A DNA stretch of 64,000 bases from Gammaproteobacteria bacterium (GCA_028818225.1 JAPPOG010000069.1:62001-126000), one strand, 5' to 3'. Numbered from the stretch's first letter, positions 43,740 to 54,065 are shown. Translations and numbers: made by a program. The notes: generated from the sequence alone by a model not told the origin.

Positions 43740-44951
43740 ATGTCTGAACTATCCGATGCCTACATCTATGACGGTGGGCGAACCGCTTTTGGACGTTACG
43801 CTGGGGCTCTTTCCTCGGTTCGGCCAGATGATCTGCTGGCGCATACCATTAAAACCGTAGTCGAGCGTAACGCGTTTCCTGCCGAAGCCTATGAAGACGT
43901 CATCATGGGTAATACCAACGGAGCAGGTGAAGATTGCCGTAACGTGGCTCGATTTTCACTCCTGCGGGCAGGCATGCCGGTGGAAGTAGGGGGGCAAACG
44001 GTAAACCGCCTGTGTGGATCCGGGCTGGCTGCGACTCTGGATGCTGCCAGAGGGGTGAAAGTAGGCGAAGGAGAGTTGTTCCTTTCCGGCGGTGTTGAGT
44101 CCATGAGCCGAGCGCCTATTGTCATGAGTAAGGCCAAGTCGGCTTATGATCGCAGCCAGGAAATTGCTGACAGTACACTTGGTGCACGCTTTACCAATCC
44201 TGCATTTGCTTCCGCGTTTGGCAACGACACAATGCCAGAAACCGCGGATAATATTGCTGCAGATTCAAGTATTACCCGGGATCAAGCTGACGCATTTGCC
44301 GCCGGTTCCCAGGCCAGGTATGAAGCGGCCAGAGCCGATGGATTCTTTATCGATGAAATTATTCCCATCGAAGTATCCCAGGGGCGCAAGAAGCCGACTC
44401 TTACTGTTGATCGCGATGAGCATCCCCGTCCACAAACTACTATCGAGACCTTGTCAGGATTACGAACGCTTTTCGAAGGCGGAGTGGTTACCGCCGGTAA
44501 TGCTTCCGGGATAAACGATGGAGCGGCAACACTTATCGTTGGCAACCGGGCCATTGGTGAGAAACACGGTGTTGCTCCCCGAGCGAGAATTATCTCGGGA
44601 GCAGTTGCAGGAGTTGAGCCAAGAGTCATGGGTTTTGGTCCTGTTTTTGCAATTCGCAAAGTATTGGAGCGCGCCAATCTGTCTCTTGCTGAGATGGATA
44701 TTATTGAAATTAATGAAGCCTTTGCGCCACAGGTTCTGGGCTGTTTAAAAATGCTGGATGTAAAATTCGATGACTCCAGAGTTAATCCCAACGGTGGTGC
44801 AATTGCAGTCGGACATCCGCTGGGAGCGTCTGGTGCACGCATCGCCATCACCGCTACACGCCAACTCGAGCGCATGCAGGGTAGATATGCGGCAATCAGT
44901 TTGTGTATTGGTATTGGCCAGGGTGTTGCAGCCATTATCGAGCGCGTATAA
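43740..44951 (+). CDS. Acetyl-CoA C-acyltransferase (thiolase)
   Basis: The 403-residue thiolase cleaves 3-ketoacyl-CoA. The nucleophile Cys is in GGQTVNRLCGSGLAATLDAA near residue 90. Later motifs are NEAFAPQVLG, NPNGGAIAVGHPLGASGAR with the catalytic His and SLCIGIGQGVAAIIE with the second Cys. The N-terminus (AYIYDGGRTAFGRYAGALSS) recalls beta-ketoadipyl-CoA thiolases, so a preference for short or dicarboxylic chains is possible. It heads a run of genes ending with the acyl-CoA dehydrogenase pair; the multifunctional protein gene follows after 37 bases. Confidence 0.93.
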   Translation: MSELSDAYIYDGGRTAFGRYAGALSSVRPDDLLAHTIKTVVERNAFPAEAYEDVIMGNTNGAGEDCRNVARFSLLRAGMPVEVGGQTVNRLCGSGLAATLDAARGVKVGEGELFLSGGVESMSRAPIVMSKAKSAYDRSQEIADSTLGARFTNPAFASAFGNDTMPETADNIAADSSITRDQADAFAAGSQARYEAARADGFFIDEIIPIEVSQGRKKPTLTVDRDEHPRPQTTIETLSGLRTLFEGGVVTAGNASGINDGAATLIVGNRAIGEKHGVAPRARIISGAVAGVEPRVMGFGPVFAIRKVLERANLSLAEMDIIEINEAFAPQVLGCLKMLDVKFDDSRVNPNGGAIAVGHPLGASGARIAITATRQLERMQGRYAAISLCIGIGQGVAAIIERV

Positions 44952-44988
44952 ACAAATACAGAATAACGAAGATTAGAAAGGAAAGAAC

Positions 44989-47100
44989 ATGTCTGAAGTA
45001 GTTAGCTACGAATTAAATGAAAACATCGGTGTAATCAGGGTTAATAATCCACCGGTTAATGCACTCGCCCAGGTGGTGCGGGAAGGGATTTTAAATGCAG
45101 TGACTGAGGCGCAGAATGATGGATCTGAGGCCATTGTCCTGGCTTGCGAAGGTAGAACTTTTATCGCCGGTGCTGACATCACCGAATTTGGTAAGCCACC
45201 CAGGGATCCCTGGTTGCCCGAAGTACTCTCTGCAATAGAAAATTCCTCCAAGCCCGTTGTTGCCGCTATTCACGGTACTGCCCTCGGTGGTGGTTTCGAA
45301 GTCGCGTTGGCCTGCCATTATCGTTGTGCTGTTCCTTCGGCCAAGGTTGGATTACCAGAAGTTAAGCTGGGTCTGCTTCCGGGAGCAGGTGGCACGCAAC
45401 GGGTCCCCCGTGTTGCCGGCGTGAAGGCAGCGCTGGAAATGATTACCAGCGGAAATCCAGTGGCAGCAAGCAAAGCAAGGGACATGGGATTAATTGATGA
45501 GGTATTAGGGGATGAAGATGTGTGCGCTGGTGCAATTCAGTATGCGAAAAGTCTGATACAGTCGGATGCCCCACTTAAACGCATTCGAGATATTACTATC
45601 GATGCTTCCAGCATCGAGCCAGATTTCTTTGCTAACGCCCGCAAGCAACTGGCGAGACGCGCGCGCGGTCAGATCGCCCAGGACAGAATCGTATCTTGTT
45701 TGGAAGCCGCCGTGGAATTACCGATGGATGAAGGACTCGAGCGGGAGCGCGAGTTGTTCAAGGAATTGGTTTCGTCACCTGAGAGCGCAGCAATGCGACA
45801 TATCTTTTTTGCTGAAAGGCAGGCCGCGAAAATCAAAGACGTCCCGAAAGACACGCCGCTGCGCCCAATCAATAAAGTTGCGATATTAGGTGGTGGCACC
45901 ATGGGAGGTGGTATCGCCATGTGTTTCGCCAACGTTGGCATTCCAGTAGTTATGCTTGAGATCAACGATGAGGCCTTGGAACGGGGCATGGGAATCATTC
46001 GTAAGAATTACACGATTACTGTGCAGAAGGGCAAGCTGGCTGAGGACAAGATGGAAGATCGTATCGCCCTGATCAGTGGTACTACCAGCTACGATGATAT
46101 TGGTGACGTGGATCTGGTCATCGAAGCGGTATTCGAGAACCTGGACCTGAAAAAAGAAGTTTTCGGAAAACTGGACGCTGCCTGCAAGCAGGGTGCGATC
46201 CTGGCCACAAACACTTCCTACCAGGATGTCGATGCGATTGCCGAAGCAACTTCAAGGCCGGAGGATGTTGTAGGTATGCATTTCTTTAGTCCGGCCAACG
46301 TCATGAAGTTGTTAGAGGTGGTGCGTGGTGCCAAGACAGCCGATGATGTGCTTGCTACAGTAATGCAGATCGGCAAGAAGATTGGCAAAGTTTGTGCGCT
46401 TTCAGGTGTTTGTTACGGATTTATCGGTAATCGTATGTTGGGTGGCTATGGCCGGGAAGCCCAGATGTTATTGATGGATGGTTGTACGCCTGCCCAGGTA
46501 GATGGTGCTCTGGAAGGATTTGGCATGGCCATGGGGCCATTGGCAATGGGTGACCTGGCTGGTCTGGATGTTGGCTATAAGGCGCGTCAGGCGAGAACAG
46601 ATCTTCCTGATGACCCAAAGTTATACCGCATGGGAACTCTATTGGTAGAGATGGGTCGTCATGGTCAGAAAACTGGATCAGGTTTTTATAAATATGATCC
46701 GGAAACCCGTAAGCGCATGTCAGATCCCGAAGTAGAAGCGCTTATAAAAGAAGAGGCAGCTAAACTGAATATTGAGCAAAGAGCAATCAGTGATGAGGAA
46801 ATCCTGGCTAGATGCTTTTATCCTTTGATAAATGAAGGAGCAAAAATCCTGGAAGAGGGTATCGCACAACGTGCCAGCGACATCGACGTGGTTTACATCT
46901 ATGGCTATGCATTCCCGGTAGCCAAGGGTGGACCAATGCATTACGCCGATTCCGTCGGATTGAAAAAAGTCTATGACAAAATCTGCGAGTTCCGTGATCG
47001 TTATGGTGAAGAGTACTGGCAACCTGCGCCACTGCTTCAGCAGTTGGCAGAGCAGGGTAAATCTTTCGCCCAGTGGGACAAAGAGAGAGGAGCAGCCTGA
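44989..47100 (+). CDS. Enoyl-CoA hydratase / 3-hydroxyacyl-CoA dehydrogenase (FadB/FadJ type)
   Basis: The 703-residue multifunctional enzyme combines two beta-oxidation steps. The N-terminal crotonase domain has [35 protein letters not shown] and [19 protein letters not shown] with the catalytic Glu. The dehydrogenase domain starts near residue 300 with [20 protein letters not shown], and the [17 protein letters not shown] motif carries the catalytic His. The C-terminal domain is duplicated. The length is close to FadJ (about 714 residues). AAAGGAAAG precedes the ATG. Its TGA overlaps the ATG of the next gene (ATGA), so translation is coupled. Confidence 0.94.
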   Translation: MSEVVSYELNENIGVIRVNNPPVNALAQVVREGILNAVTEAQNDGSEAIVLACEGRTFIAGADITEFGKPPRDPWLPEVLSAIENSSKPVVAAIHGTALGGGFEVALACHYRCAVPSAKVGLPEVKLGLLPGAGGTQRVPRVAGVKAALEMITSGNPVAASKARDMGLIDEVLGDEDVCAGAIQYAKSLIQSDAPLKRIRDITIDASSIEPDFFANARKQLARRARGQIAQDRIVSCLEAAVELPMDEGLERERELFKELVSSPESAAMRHIFFAERQAAKIKDVPKDTPLRPINKVAILGGGTMGGGIAMCFANVGIPVVMLEINDEALERGMGIIRKNYTITVQKGKLAEDKMEDRIALISGTTSYDDIGDVDLVIEAVFENLDLKKEVFGKLDAACKQGAILATNTSYQDVDAIAEATSRPEDVVGMHFFSPANVMKLLEVVRGAKTADDVLATVMQIGKKIGKVCALSGVCYGFIGNRMLGGYGREAQMLLMDGCTPAQVDGALEGFGMAMGPLAMGDLAGLDVGYKARQARTDLPDDPKLYRMGTLLVEMGRHGQKTGSGFYKYDPETRKRMSDPEVEALIKEEAAKLNIEQRAISDEEILARCFYPLINEGAKILEEGIAQRASDIDVVYIYGYAFPVAKGGPMHYADSVGLKKVYDKICEFRDRYGEEYWQPAPLLQQLAEQGKSFAQWDKERGAA

Positions 47101-48137
47101 TGATTTCCTATCAAACTGCAAGCCCCGGTGCGCCATTAGTAGAGGTGGAATCTGATACACCAATACCGCGCGGCACGGAAGTTTTAGTTAAGACTGTAGC
47201 CTGTGGCGTTTGTCACTCCGATATTCATATCCATGAAGGTGCTTTCGAACTCGGTGGCGGTAAAAAACTGGAAGTGGGTGGCGAAGGCATGGTGCTCGGT
47301 CACGAAATTTTTGGTGAAGTTGTTGCGGTTGGACCAGAAGCTGAAGGGGTATCCATTGGGGACCGACGGGTAGTGTTTCCCTGGATAGGTTGCGGTGAAT
47401 GTCCTCCCTGCAAGCGTGGCGAAGAAAATATTTGCACTCCGGGTCGCGCCTTGGGAATCATGCAGCCAGGAGGTTTCGCCGATCATGTACTGGTTCCGCA
47501 CAGTCGATACTTGTTTGATAAAGGTAATGTGCCGGATTCCCTCGCAGCAACCTATGCCTGCTCTGGTCTTACTGCTTACGGAGCGCTTAAAAAAGTCGGT
47601 GAACTGCAGGATGGTGATGAGATTGTCATTATCGGTGCAGGCGGTGTGGGCATGATGGCAATCCAAATTGCTCGTGCGCTGGGAATGGATCCTATTGTGG
47701 TTGACATTGATGACTCCAAGCTGGCTGCTGCACAAGAATTGGGTGTTAGTCGCACATTTAATTCATCGGATCCGCAAACCGCTAAAGAAATTCGCAAGAG
47801 CACAGGTGGTGCTTTTGCGGCCTTGGACTTCGTGGGTGCGGAAGTCAGCGTTAATTATGGGCTCGGCTGTCTGCGTAAAGGCGGTATGCTAATAATCATT
47901 GGTCTCTATGGTGGTGCATTAACCATGCCTATTCCTTTTATCCCAATGAATGCGCGAATCATTCAGGGCAGTTACGTGGGTACCTTACAGGATATGGATG
48001 CTTTAATGGCAATGGTGCGTGACGGAAAGATTGCGCCAATTGAGATAACTGAGCGCCCACTGGCAGAAGCGAACGATGCACTGGTTGATTTAAAGGCTGG
48101 CAAAGTTAAAGGCCGGCAGGTACTGGTTAACGGTTAA
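47100..48137 (+). CDS. Zinc-dependent alcohol dehydrogenase
   Basis: The 345-residue MDR-family enzyme shows the catalytic-zinc motif VACGVCHSDIHIHEG, GHEIFGEVVAVG, the structural-zinc cysteines CGECPPCKRGEENIC and the cofactor motif IIGAGGVGMMAIQIARALG. It oxidises an alcohol or reduces an aldehyde with NAD(P). The start at 47100 overlaps the upstream stop by one base and has AGAGAGGAG just before it; a longer in-frame start at 47073 inside the upstream gene is unlikely. In the beta-oxidation cluster it could oxidise a hydroxyacyl intermediate, but the substrate is unproven. Confidence 0.92.
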   Translation: MISYQTASPGAPLVEVESDTPIPRGTEVLVKTVACGVCHSDIHIHEGAFELGGGKKLEVGGEGMVLGHEIFGEVVAVGPEAEGVSIGDRRVVFPWIGCGECPPCKRGEENICTPGRALGIMQPGGFADHVLVPHSRYLFDKGNVPDSLAATYACSGLTAYGALKKVGELQDGDEIVIIGAGGVGMMAIQIARALGMDPIVVDIDDSKLAAAQELGVSRTFNSSDPQTAKEIRKSTGGAFAALDFVGAEVSVNYGLGCLRKGGMLIIIGLYGGALTMPIPFIPMNARIIQGSYVGTLQDMDALMAMVRDGKIAPIEITERPLAEANDALVDLKAGKVKGRQVLVNG

Positions 48138-48143
48138 AAGATC

Positions 48144-49394
48144 ATGAATATGCAATTACAGGCCCTCGATGATTTTCGCATCTCCACCCGAAAGTGGCTG
48201 GAAAAAAACTGTCCTCCCTCTATGCGGACCGCCATGGTACAGGAAGAGATAGTCTGGGGTGGCCGAAATCCTCATTTTGAAAATCCTGAATCTAAACTCT
48301 GGTTAGAACGTATGGCGGTAAAGGGTTGGACCTGCCCTACGTGGCCAACTGAATTCGGTGGTGGCGGCCTTACCAAAGAAGAAGCAATCATTCTTAATGA
48401 AGAGTTAAGAAGAATTAATGCCAGACCGGCCCTAACCAGTTTCGGAATTAGCATGCTCGGTCCGGTGCTGCTGGAGTACGGTAGTCATGAACAGCAAATG
48501 GAGCATTTGCCCAAGATTGTTCGTGGTGAAATTCGTTGGTGCCAGGGTTACTCGGAGCCAGGCTCCGGCTCAGACCTGGCGAGCCTGAAAACCAGGGCAG
48601 AGTTACAAGGTGAGCATTACCTGATTAATGGTTCAAAAGTTTGGACATCTTATGCGGATAAGGCGGATTGGATTTTCTGTTTAGTAAGAACCGATTTCGA
48701 AGTGCCCAAACACTCGGGTATCAGTTTTATCCTGTTTGATATGTCCAGCGAAGGTGTTTCCACCAAGCCTATTCAGTTAATTAGTGGCGCATCTCCCTTC
48801 TGTGAAACTTTTTTCGATGACGTAAAAGTGCCTGCCAGCAACCTGGTTGGCAGACTCAATGATGGCTGGACTATCGCCAAACGCTTACTTCAACACGAAC
48901 GCACCATGATCTCCAGTTTTGGTCTTGCCAGTGGGCAATCAGATCGTGGTGGTACTACTTCTACCGTCGCAAGCCTGGAAGGGGCGGCCATGCATTATCG
49001 CGGTGATAGGGAAAAATTATCTGATCCAGTATTACGGGATGAAATCGCGCAGTTCAAAATTGATTCGGCTGCATTTGCATTAACCTCCCAGCGTTCGGTG
49101 GAAGAGTCAAAACATGGACAGGGCCCTAATGCCACGTCATCGATGTTGAAGAACTATGGTTGTGAATTAAATAAACGGCGCTACGAGATTCTAATGAAAG
49201 CATTGGGTAGTCAGGGCCTTGGTTGGGAAGGCGATGGATTTGATGACGATGAATTGCTTGTCACCCGGGAATGGCTGCGCTCGAAAGCCAACTCAATCGA
49301 AGGAGGTACTTCGGAAATTCAACTGAATGTCATTGCGAAACGGGTACTGGGGCTACCAGATATACTCAGCATGAGTAAGACCAATGATAAGTGA
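48144..49394 (+). CDS. Acyl-CoA dehydrogenase, large-type subunit
   Basis: The 416-residue acyl-CoA dehydrogenase resembles the large subunit at 30038. It shares WCQGYSEPGSGSDLASLKT and the segment GSKVWTSYADKADWIFCLV, and ends ANSIEGGTSEIQLNVIAKR. The normal YEGT motif is replaced by IEGGTSEIQ. It starts 6 bases after the alcohol dehydrogenase and its TGA overlaps the GTG of a possible upstream start of the next gene. Together with its neighbour it forms the second large/small pair in this window. Confidence 0.92.
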   Translation: MNMQLQALDDFRISTRKWLEKNCPPSMRTAMVQEEIVWGGRNPHFENPESKLWLERMAVKGWTCPTWPTEFGGGGLTKEEAIILNEELRRINARPALTSFGISMLGPVLLEYGSHEQQMEHLPKIVRGEIRWCQGYSEPGSGSDLASLKTRAELQGEHYLINGSKVWTSYADKADWIFCLVRTDFEVPKHSGISFILFDMSSEGVSTKPIQLISGASPFCETFFDDVKVPASNLVGRLNDGWTIAKRLLQHERTMISSFGLASGQSDRGGTTSTVASLEGAAMHYRGDREKLSDPVLRDEIAQFKIDSAAFALTSQRSVEESKHGQGPNATSSMLKNYGCELNKRRYEILMKALGSQGLGWEGDGFDDDELLVTREWLRSKANSIEGGTSEIQLNVIAKRVLGLPDILSMSKTNDK

Positions 49395-49405
49395 GGACAG
49401 GGACG

Positions 49406-50554
49406 ATGGCTTTAGTACTTAATGAAGACCAACAATTACTGAAAGATTCTGCAAAGAATTTTTGTCAGCAAAACTCACCAGTATCCGTCCTTCGCCGCTT
49501 GAGAGATAGCAAGGACGAAATCGGATTCGACCAGAATCTTTGGAAGCAAATGCTCGAGTTGGGCTGGGCTGGTATGGCGATTCCTGAAGCCTATGGTGGA
49601 TTCGACTTTGGCTATAGCGGACTGGGAATCGTACTGGAGGAATCAGGACGCAAATTAACCAGTTCGCCACTTATATCAACTGTGCTAATCGGTGCCACTG
49701 CGATAAACGAGATAGGATCTGAAGAGCAGAAACGGGAACTGCTACCAAAGATTGCCGCCGGAGAGTTGATGCTCTCTCTGGCATTGGATGAAGGCATAGT
49801 CCATTGTCCGAATAGAATTAAAGCAACTGCTACCAAATCGGAAGACGGTTATCGTATTAGTGGCGAAAAAACTTTTGTGTTGGACGGTCATGTCGCTGAT
49901 AAGTTAATAGTTGTAGCGAGAACCTCTGGTGAAACGGAAAATGCTGAAGGCATCAGCCTATTTTTGGTAGATACTGGTCTGGCTGGAGTAAACATAAGTA
50001 GAACCTGGATGGTAGATAGTCGCAATTCTGCGAAAGTAAGTTTCGATAATGTAAATATCGATGCTGCATGTTTATTGGGTGACGAGAATGGCGGATTTGC
50101 CGCGTTGGATTATGTTTTGGATATCGCGCGGATCGGACTGGCAGCTGAAATGCTGGGCAGTATTGAAGAAGTGTTCGAACGAATTGTTGAGTATCTTAAA
50201 CAGCGAGAACAGTTCGGTGTTCTAATCGGCTCGTTCCAGGGTTTGCAACATCGTGCAGCAAATATGTACAGTGAAATTGAGTTGTGTAAATCCGTCGTGC
50301 GTGCTGCACTGGCTGCGCTTGATAACAAAAGCAGTGAACGCGATGAGATCGCTGAACTGGCGAGTATTACCAAGGCCAAGCTTTCAGAAGTTTTCTTTTT
50401 GGTGAGCAATGAAGGTGTGCAGATGCACGGTGGTATCGGCATGACCGATGAATTCGATATTGGTTTTTACATTAAGCGTGCCCGAGTTGCTCAGCAGTAT
50501 CTGGGCGATGCCGCTTTTCATCGAGATCGCTATGCCAGCCTAAATAATTTCTGA
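49406..50554 (+). CDS. Acyl-CoA dehydrogenase, small-type partner subunit
   Basis: The 382-residue protein is the shorter partner type: WAGMAIPEAYGGFDFGYSGL near residue 60, REQFGVLIGSFQGLQHRAAN, VQMHGGIGMTDEFDIG and the end GDAAFHRDRYASL. It has no catalytic YEGT motif. The same ending appears in the partner at 31256. The ATG at 49406 is chosen with GGACAGGG before it; a GTG at 49391 overlaps the previous stop and is less likely. The substrate is not known; this gene completes the 43740-50554 run. Confidence 0.9.
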   Translation: MALVLNEDQQLLKDSAKNFCQQNSPVSVLRRLRDSKDEIGFDQNLWKQMLELGWAGMAIPEAYGGFDFGYSGLGIVLEESGRKLTSSPLISTVLIGATAINEIGSEEQKRELLPKIAAGELMLSLALDEGIVHCPNRIKATATKSEDGYRISGEKTFVLDGHVADKLIVVARTSGETENAEGISLFLVDTGLAGVNISRTWMVDSRNSAKVSFDNVNIDAACLLGDENGGFAALDYVLDIARIGLAAEMLGSIEEVFERIVEYLKQREQFGVLIGSFQGLQHRAANMYSEIELCKSVVRAALAALDNKSSERDEIAELASITKAKLSEVFFLVSNEGVQMHGGIGMTDEFDIGFYIKRARVAQQYLGDAAFHRDRYASLNNF

Positions 50555-50606
50555 ATTTCGCCAAATTCCTGCTTTTTTAGGAGTTTGGTGATCAGGGAAG
50601 TTGATT

Positions 50607-51296
50607 ATGAGCATCCACTTACGAGAATTTTACGAGATCGGACAAAAAGTGAATGATGACCCTTTGGTCTATGTAATGGAAGACTTTCTGGGCTCAAAAG
50701 AAATTGAGAGTTTGTTGGATGCGGCACGGCCCAAGTTACAGCAGGCTTTGGTAAGCTCGGCAAAATCGGGAGTCACCAGTCCGAGGCGCTCTGGCAGCAA
50801 TTGTTGGATACCCCATAGCTACAGTCCCAATATCGAAGAACTTTCCTTGCGTGTTGCTGAAGTCGTCGGCACAGGTCTTGAATTTGCTGAATCCCTGCAA
50901 GTTATTTATTACGAAGAAACCGAGGAGTATGCGCCCCACTATGATGCCTGGGATGCAGCCACAGAGCGTGGTCAGCGCTGTATGGCTAAAGGTGGGCAAC
51001 GGCTGGTTACCTGCCTGTTATACCTCAATGATGTTGAAGAGAGAGGGGGCACTTGTTTTCCGAAACTGGACATGGAGGTTCGCGCGAAAAAAGGCCGCAT
51101 GGTACTTTTCCATAATTGTCATAGTGGCAGCCTGATAAGACACCCCGACAGCCTTCATGGAGGCATGCCGGTGCTAAAGGGTGAAAAGTGGGCCTGTAAC
51201 TTCTGGTTTAGAGAGCAACAGCTGCGGGAAGTCAGTCCAGCGGAAAGGCAGCGCAGAGAAAAAGTAGCTTCCCCTAAATTCAATCGCGTAATCTAA
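50607..51296 (+). CDS. Prolyl-4-hydroxylase-type Fe(II)/2-oxoglutarate oxygenase
   Basis: The 229-residue protein matches the P4Hc domain. The iron ligands are in YAPHYDAWD (His and Asp, near residue 112) and HPDSLHGGMPVLKGEKWACN (second His and the 2-oxoglutarate-binding Lys). RLVTCLLYLNDVEERGGTCF in the middle is typical of prolyl hydroxylases. The N-terminal region (YVMEDFLGSKEIESLL) also fits. The target protein is not known. AGGGAAG precedes the ATG at 50607. Confidence 0.9.
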   Translation: MSIHLREFYEIGQKVNDDPLVYVMEDFLGSKEIESLLDAARPKLQQALVSSAKSGVTSPRRSGSNCWIPHSYSPNIEELSLRVAEVVGTGLEFAESLQVIYYEETEEYAPHYDAWDAATERGQRCMAKGGQRLVTCLLYLNDVEERGGTCFPKLDMEVRAKKGRMVLFHNCHSGSLIRHPDSLHGGMPVLKGEKWACNFWFREQQLREVSPAERQRREKVASPKFNRVI

Positions 51297-51317
51297 GGCT
51301 GTGCGAAGGCAAATCCT

Positions 51318-52004
51318 ATGCCTTTTCTAATTATCGGCGCAATTCTCGCCATACTGGTTTATATACCTTCCTACTGGGTGCGTCGAGTTATGTCGAATAA
51401 CAGTGCCGAAATAGAAGGCCTGCCCGGGACCGGGAGTGAACTGGCGCAACATTTGATAAATCGATTTCAATTGGAGGGAATTTCAGTTGAAGAAACGGAT
51501 CCGATGCGAGATCACTTCGACCCCAAAGACAAGAAAGTCAGACTCAGTCCTGCGAACTTTCATGGCAAATCCTTAACTGCTGTTGCCGTCGCTGCCCATG
51601 AGGTCGGTCATGCCATTCAATTTCATCGTAAAGAGAAAATCTTTGAATTGCGGAGTCGCTATCTGCCGACAGCCCAGGCTCTGAATCAGGCCGGTGTTGC
51701 TATTATGTGGTCATTTCCAATCATTGGTCTGGTGCTCAGATCGCCATTTGCAGTAGGCATGGTTATCGGACTAAGCCTGTTATTGCAGTTGGCCGGCGCG
51801 TTTGCTTATCTGATTATTCTTCCGGAGGAATGGGATGCGAGTTTCAATAAAGCGTTGCCCATACTGGAGGAAGGGGAATACGTAGAAGAAAAACAGATTC
51901 CTGCTATTAGAAAAATTCTTAAAGCGGCAGCGCTTACTTACTTTGCTGCTGCGCTTGCAAATGTGTTACATATTGGTCGATGGTTTTTGGTTTTACGACG
52001 TTGA
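51318..52004 (+). CDS. Zinc metallopeptidase (YugP family)
   Basis: The 228-residue protein matches the neutral zinc metallopeptidase family of YugP. A first membrane helix (FLIIGAILAILVYIPSYWV) is followed by GTGSELAQHLINRFQLEGI, YRDP-family-like features, and the zinc motif AVAAHEVGHAIQFH near residue 90. Two or three further membrane segments follow (AIMWSFPIIGLVL and LSLLLQLAGAFAYLIIL). The family is membrane-bound with the active site close to the membrane. Its targets are unknown. The gene lies 21 bases after the hydroxylase gene. Confidence 0.86.
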   Translation: MPFLIIGAILAILVYIPSYWVRRVMSNNSAEIEGLPGTGSELAQHLINRFQLEGISVEETDPMRDHFDPKDKKVRLSPANFHGKSLTAVAVAAHEVGHAIQFHRKEKIFELRSRYLPTAQALNQAGVAIMWSFPIIGLVLRSPFAVGMVIGLSLLLQLAGAFAYLIILPEEWDASFNKALPILEEGEYVEEKQIPAIRKILKAAALTYFAAALANVLHIGRWFLVLRR

Positions 52005-52020
52005 GGTAATGTAAAGGTCG

Positions 52021-52602
52021 GTGAAAAGGATTTGTGTGTATTGCGGCTCGGCGGCGGGCGCCAATCCGGTGTATGTCGAATTGGCAGAACAACTCGCAGC
52101 CGCACTAGTCGCTAAAGAGATTGGGCTCGTATACGGTGGTGCGCAAGTGGGATTGATGGGAGCCATTGCCAATTCAGTGCTCGCACTGGGAGGATCTGTA
52201 ACAGGCATTTTACCTGTCGGTTTATTCCGCACCGAAGTACCCCACGCTGGCCTGACCGAGTTAATCGAAGTTAATTCCCTGCACGAAAGAAAGGCCAAGA
52301 TGGCAGAGATTTCTGATGGCTTTATTGCCATGCCTGGAGGGCTGGGCACACTGGAAGAGCTCTTCGAAATACTCACCTGGCTGCAATTAGGTCTGCATAG
52401 AAAACCTGTGGGTTTACTTAATGTAAGCAAATTTTTCGATAAGTTATTGGAGTATCTTGATCACGCAGTTGCTGAGAAATTCATAAGACTTCAACATCGA
52501 GAAATGATAGTGGTAGATACAGACATCAATTCAATGTTGCAGACGTTTGAAAATTACCAGGCGCCCAGCAGTCAGAAATGGGTCGACCTGGCTGATCGCT
52601 AA
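52021..52602 (+). CDS. LOG-family nucleotide 5'-monophosphate phosphoribohydrolase
   Basis: The 193-residue protein is a Lonely-Guy-type hydrolase: ICVYCGSAAGANPVYVELAE at the start, LVYGGAQVGLMGAIAN near 45 and the phosphate-binding motif MPGGLGTLEELFEILTWLQL near 100, with the catalytic Glu and the PGGxGT loop. These enzymes release ribose-5-phosphate from nucleotide 5'-monophosphates, including cytokinin nucleotides in plants. GTG is the start. It follows the peptidase gene by 16 bases. Confidence 0.9.
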   Translation: MKRICVYCGSAAGANPVYVELAEQLAAALVAKEIGLVYGGAQVGLMGAIANSVLALGGSVTGILPVGLFRTEVPHAGLTELIEVNSLHERKAKMAEISDGFIAMPGGLGTLEELFEILTWLQLGLHRKPVGLLNVSKFFDKLLEYLDHAVAEKFIRLQHREMIVVDTDINSMLQTFENYQAPSSQKWVDLADR

Positions 52603-52624
52603 TTTTAGGAGAGTAAGCTGGCAG

Positions 52625-52996
52625 ATGGATGATTCCCTGAACGTATACGATGAGCAATTACAGCCGTGCAGTAATAATCCTGTTACAGGATTCTTTCGCG
52701 ACGGCTGTTGCAATACCAGTGATGAAGACTTTGGATCCCATACTGTTTGTGTGGAAGTGACTCAGGATTTTCTCGAATACTCCCGCTTTCGCGGCAATGA
52801 TCTCTCTACCCCGATGCCAGACTTTGGATTTCCGGGATTACAGCCAGGGGACCGCTGGTGTCTTTGCGCTTCCCGTTGGTTGGAAGCCTATGAGCAGGGC
52901 ATGGCACCCAAGGTTTATTTAATGGGAACTCACAAGCGTGCCCTCGAAATAGTCGATCTGGAAAAGCTGAAAGAGCACGCGGTGGACATAAATTAA
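52625..52996 (+). CDS. DUF2237 family protein
   Basis: The 123-residue protein has the family core almost whole: CSNNPVTGFFRDGCCNTSDE, then DFGSHTVCVEVTQDFLEYS, RGNDLSTPMPDFGFPGLQPG and DRWCLCASRWLEAY. Several cysteines are conserved in the family, which hints at metal binding or redox roles, but no function has been assigned. The ATG at 52625 matches the family start; an open frame extends upstream into the LOG gene. GGAGAG lies about ten bases before it. Confidence 0.9.
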   Translation: MDDSLNVYDEQLQPCSNNPVTGFFRDGCCNTSDEDFGSHTVCVEVTQDFLEYSRFRGNDLSTPMPDFGFPGLQPGDRWCLCASRWLEAYEQGMAPKVYLMGTHKRALEIVDLEKLKEHAVDIN

Positions 52997-53138
52997 TATT
53001 TTCCGGTTCAAAGCGATTGAGTCTGGTGGGATAAAGCAAAAGCTGAAGCTAAAGCTAAAACGGTTAGCACTAGCATCCAATTTAGGCATGCCATAAACTC
53101 TTAATCCGGATTAAGAACTAAAAAAGGCAGGAGTTAAG

Positions 53139-54065
53139 GTGAGTAGTGCAAAACCCGAATTTAATCATCGTTATGTTAGTGCCCTCTGTGATAGCAATCG
53201 CTGGGATAATTTCAATGTCAGGGAGGGCGACATTGTTATAACTACATCATATAAAGCGGGGACGACATGGATGCAGGGTATATGCGCTGCCCTTGTCTTT
53301 CAGGCACCAGAACCACCAGTTCCTCAAGACGAACTTTCGCCCTGGCTGGATGCTAACTTCGGGCCCGTAGAAGAGGTGTTATCTCAATTCGGCGCGCTAA
53401 CAAATAGAAGATATATCAAGACCCATTTGCCTTTAGATGGCATTAAGTTTTTCGATGAAATCAAGTACATCTTCGTTGGTCGCGATGGTAAAGACGTGTT
53501 TATGTCTATGTGGAATCACTGGCATAACATGATTCCTGAGGTCATCGATGAAATGAATAATGCACCGGGCAGGGAAGGGCCACCTCTAGCTCATGCTCCT
53601 GATGAAATTGGCCCTGCGATTGATGAATGGCTATCCAGAGGGACTTATGACTGGGAGAATGATGGCTACCCTTTTTGGTCTCACTTACACCATGCTAAAA
53701 CCTGGTGGGATTATCGCCATCTGCCAAATATCTTGATAGTGCATTTTGAAGACCTACTCAAAGATCTGGATGGAGAGATGCGTCGAATATCAAACTATCT
53801 CGACATTCCGATTGATGAAGAAGTTTGGCCAACGCTTGTTGAAGGTGTGACGTTTGGGTCGATGAAATCAAATGCTGAAAAAATGGCTCCCGGTGCGACA
53901 GCAGGTATGTGGAAAGACACCAGTAACTTTTTCCACAAGGGAACCAATAAGCGTTGGGAAGGCATTTTCACGGATGAGCAGATTGCCAAGTACAATGAAA
54001 TAGCACTAACTGAATGCGGGCCTGAACTTGCCAGGTGGTTGGAGTTCGGTGGACGTATTGATTAA
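53139..54065 (+). CDS. Sulfotransferase
   Basis: The 308-residue enzyme matches the cytosolic PAPS-dependent sulfotransferase family. The PAPS-binding loop TSYKAGTTWMQGICAAL is near residue 37, YIKTHLPLDGIKFF follows, then KYIFVGRDGKDVFMSMWNHW with the 3'-phosphate-binding residues. GTNKRWEGIFTDEQIAKYNE near the end also fits. It transfers sulphate to a hydroxyl group of an unknown acceptor. GTG is the start, with AGGAG upstream. It overlaps none of its neighbours and is followed by an SGNH hydrolase gene. Confidence 0.9.
   Translation: MSSAKPEFNHRYVSALCDSNRWDNFNVREGDIVITTSYKAGTTWMQGICAALVFQAPEPPVPQDELSPWLDANFGPVEEVLSQFGALTNRRYIKTHLPLDGIKFFDEIKYIFVGRDGKDVFMSMWNHWHNMIPEVIDEMNNAPGREGPPLAHAPDEIGPAIDEWLSRGTYDWENDGYPFWSHLHHAKTWWDYRHLPNILIVHFEDLLKDLDGEMRRISNYLDIPIDEEVWPTLVEGVTFGSMKSNAEKMAPGATAGMWKDTSNFFHKGTNKRWEGIFTDEQIAKYNEIALTECGPELARWLEFGGRID

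Noticed and set aside
53034-53061. Short AAGCT-type hexamer repeat before the sulfotransferase gene
   Set aside because: Only four or five imperfect units are present, with no link to a known element.
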